Shown: positions 63,211 to 64,000 of the stretch, one piece after another
Layout of the letters: every line of letters starts with the position of its first letter
How positions within the stretch are numbered: the first letter of the stretch is position 1
Assembly (NCBI RefSeq): GCF_040947875.1
Contig: NZ_JBFRXN010000001.1
Coordinates: 248,001 to 312,000, forward strand
DNA from: Pseudomonas sp. MYb118
GTDB lineage: Bacteria; Pseudomonadota; Gammaproteobacteria; Pseudomonadales; Pseudomonadaceae
Direction: 5' to 3'
Length of the DNA: 64,000 bases
Notes under the pieces: model-generated
Seen by the model: only the letters and a program-made list of their open reading frames with translations
Told to the model about the DNA's origin: nothing
Database searches by the model: none
Program-made: the position numbers and the translations under genes

Positions 63211-63290
63211 TCATCGCGAGCAGGCTCGCTCCCACAAGGGATGTGTAAACACCACAGATCCAGTGTGGGAGCGAGCCTGCTCGCGATAGC
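63211..63290. repeat. REPIN between the convergent gntR and guaD genes
   Basis: An inverted REP pair, TCATCGCGAGCAGGCTCGCT and its opposite, fills the space between two convergent genes. Confidence 0.88.
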
Positions 63291-63308
63291 GCCCTCACAG
63301 GCGCCAGA

Positions 63309-64000
63309 TCAATCCCGCTGATGCACCAGATTCCCCGCCGCATACGTCTGCGCCACCGTCCGGTCATCCCCCAGCGTCATCAGCACAAACAACGTCTCGG
63401 CAATGTCCTTGGCCTGCTTCAGGCGATAGCTGAGCAGCGGCGTGGCGTTGTAGTCCAGCACCAGGAAGTCGGCGTCGCTGCCCGGTTGCAGGTTGCCGAT
63501 GCGCTCTTCCAGGCGCAGCGCGCGGGCGCCGCCGAGGGTGGCCAGGTACAGCGATTTGAACGGGCTCAGGCGCGCACCCTGCAACTGCATGACCTTGTAC
63601 GCCTCGTTCAGGGTTTGCAGCAGCGAGAAGCTGGTGCCACCACCGACATCGGTGCCCAGGCCGACGTTCACCTTGTGCTTCTCGGCCATCGGCAGGTTGA
63701 ACAGGCCGCTGCCGAGGAAGAAGTTCGAGGTCGGGCAGAACGAGATCGCCGAGCCGGTTTCAGCCAGGCGGGCGCACTCTTCATCGCACAGGTGCACGCC
63801 GTGGGCGAACACCGAGCGCTCGCCCAGCAACTGGTAGTGATCGTAGACGTCGAGGTAGCCCTTGCGCTCCGGGAACAGCTCCTTGACCCACTCGATTTCC
63901 TTGAGGTTCTCGCTGATGTGGGTCTGCATGTACAGGTCCGGGTACTCGCCGAGCAACTGGCCGGCGAGGGTCAGTTGTTCGGGTGTACTGGTCGGGGCGA
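63309..64000 (-). CDS. guaD: Guanine deaminase (partial, N-terminus beyond the window)
   Basis: C-terminal 229 residues of an amidohydrolase that turns guanine into xanthine. It has the zinc/substrate blocks MQTHISENLKEIEWVKELFP, FAHGVHLCDEECARL, SFCPTSNFFLGSGLF and LGTDVGGGTSFSLLQTLNEA. The frame is open through base 64000, so the gene continues to the right. Next to the GntR gene it forms a purine-catabolism neighbourhood. Confidence 0.93.
   Translation of the reverse strand, partial: APTSTPEQLTLAGQLLGEYPDLYMQTHISENLKEIEWVKELFPERKGYLDVYDHYQLLGERSVFAHGVHLCDEECARLAETGSAISFCPTSNFFLGSGLFNLPMAEKHKVNVGLGTDVGGGTSFSLLQTLNEAYKVMQLQGARLSPFKSLYLATLGGARALRLEERIGNLQPGSDADFLVLDYNATPLLSYRLKQAKDIAETLFVLMTLGDDRTVAQTYAAGNLVHQRD

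Overview
The window is chromosomal DNA of a Pseudomonas species of the fluorescens lineage. The evidence is the gene order ppsR/ppsA-estX-rraA-cmaX-crfX-cmpX-sigX-oprF-cobA-nitrate genes, which I know from Pseudomonas chromosomes, the high-GC coding style, and many copies of the Pseudomonas REP palindrome (core GTRGGAGCGAGCYTGCTCGCGAT). A Salmonella SPI-1-type type III secretion system (T3SS) inside a fluorescens-type genome recalls P. brassicacearum/kilonensis-like strains such as F113; that placement is inference from memory.

Layout. 1-6920: 2-methylcitrate cycle (prpC, acnD, prpF with a one-base frameshift, prpD). 7038-16222: ppsR diverging from ppsA, then estX, rraA, cmaX, crfX, cmpX, sigX and oprF. 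16250-27000: assimilatory nitrate block, all on the minus strand (cobA, nitrate reductase, FAD oxidoreductase; nitrate transporter with a PP2C-phosphatase/Ser-Thr-kinase fusion; nasS-nasT). 27003-49576: a compact SPI-1-like T3SS on the plus strand (invF, invG, invE, invA, invC, invI, invJ, spaOPQRS, sicA, sipBCD, hilA-like, prgHIJK, orgA, orgB and one unrecognised gene). 49706-56045: pyrD, a REP array carrying an IS110-family element, rmf and rlmL. 56174-64000: a CHASE/PAS/GGDEF protein, dacB, yggL, a BenE transporter, a GntR regulator and a partial guanine deaminase.

Three regulatory or mobile systems stand out. (1) The IS110-family element at 50957-52106 sits exactly inside one REP unit. 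Its leader folds by eye into two stem-loops. The first contains segments matching the two halves of the REP target around a CT core; the second contains segments matching the element's own two ends. This is the layout of an IS621-type bridge RNA. The recombinase has Asn where the first catalytic Asp is expected, so the copy may be disabled. (2) All three nitrate transcripts start with the same device: a sigma-54 -24/-12 promoter, hairpins with six-base loops having A at position 1 and G at position 4 (ANTAR targets), and an intrinsic terminator whose 5' arm overlaps the last hairpin. The ANTAR protein NasT and its nitrate sensor NasS are encoded alongside, so the block looks like a self-contained antitermination regulon. 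(3) The T3SS has the full needle, export and translocon set and the regulators InvF and HilA, but no recognisable effector, no InvB or InvH, and no SipA/IacP/SicP/SptP/IagB.

REP elements occupy nearly every intergenic gap outside the T3SS. Two of these loci have become tandem arrays (16250-16711 and 50757-52769).
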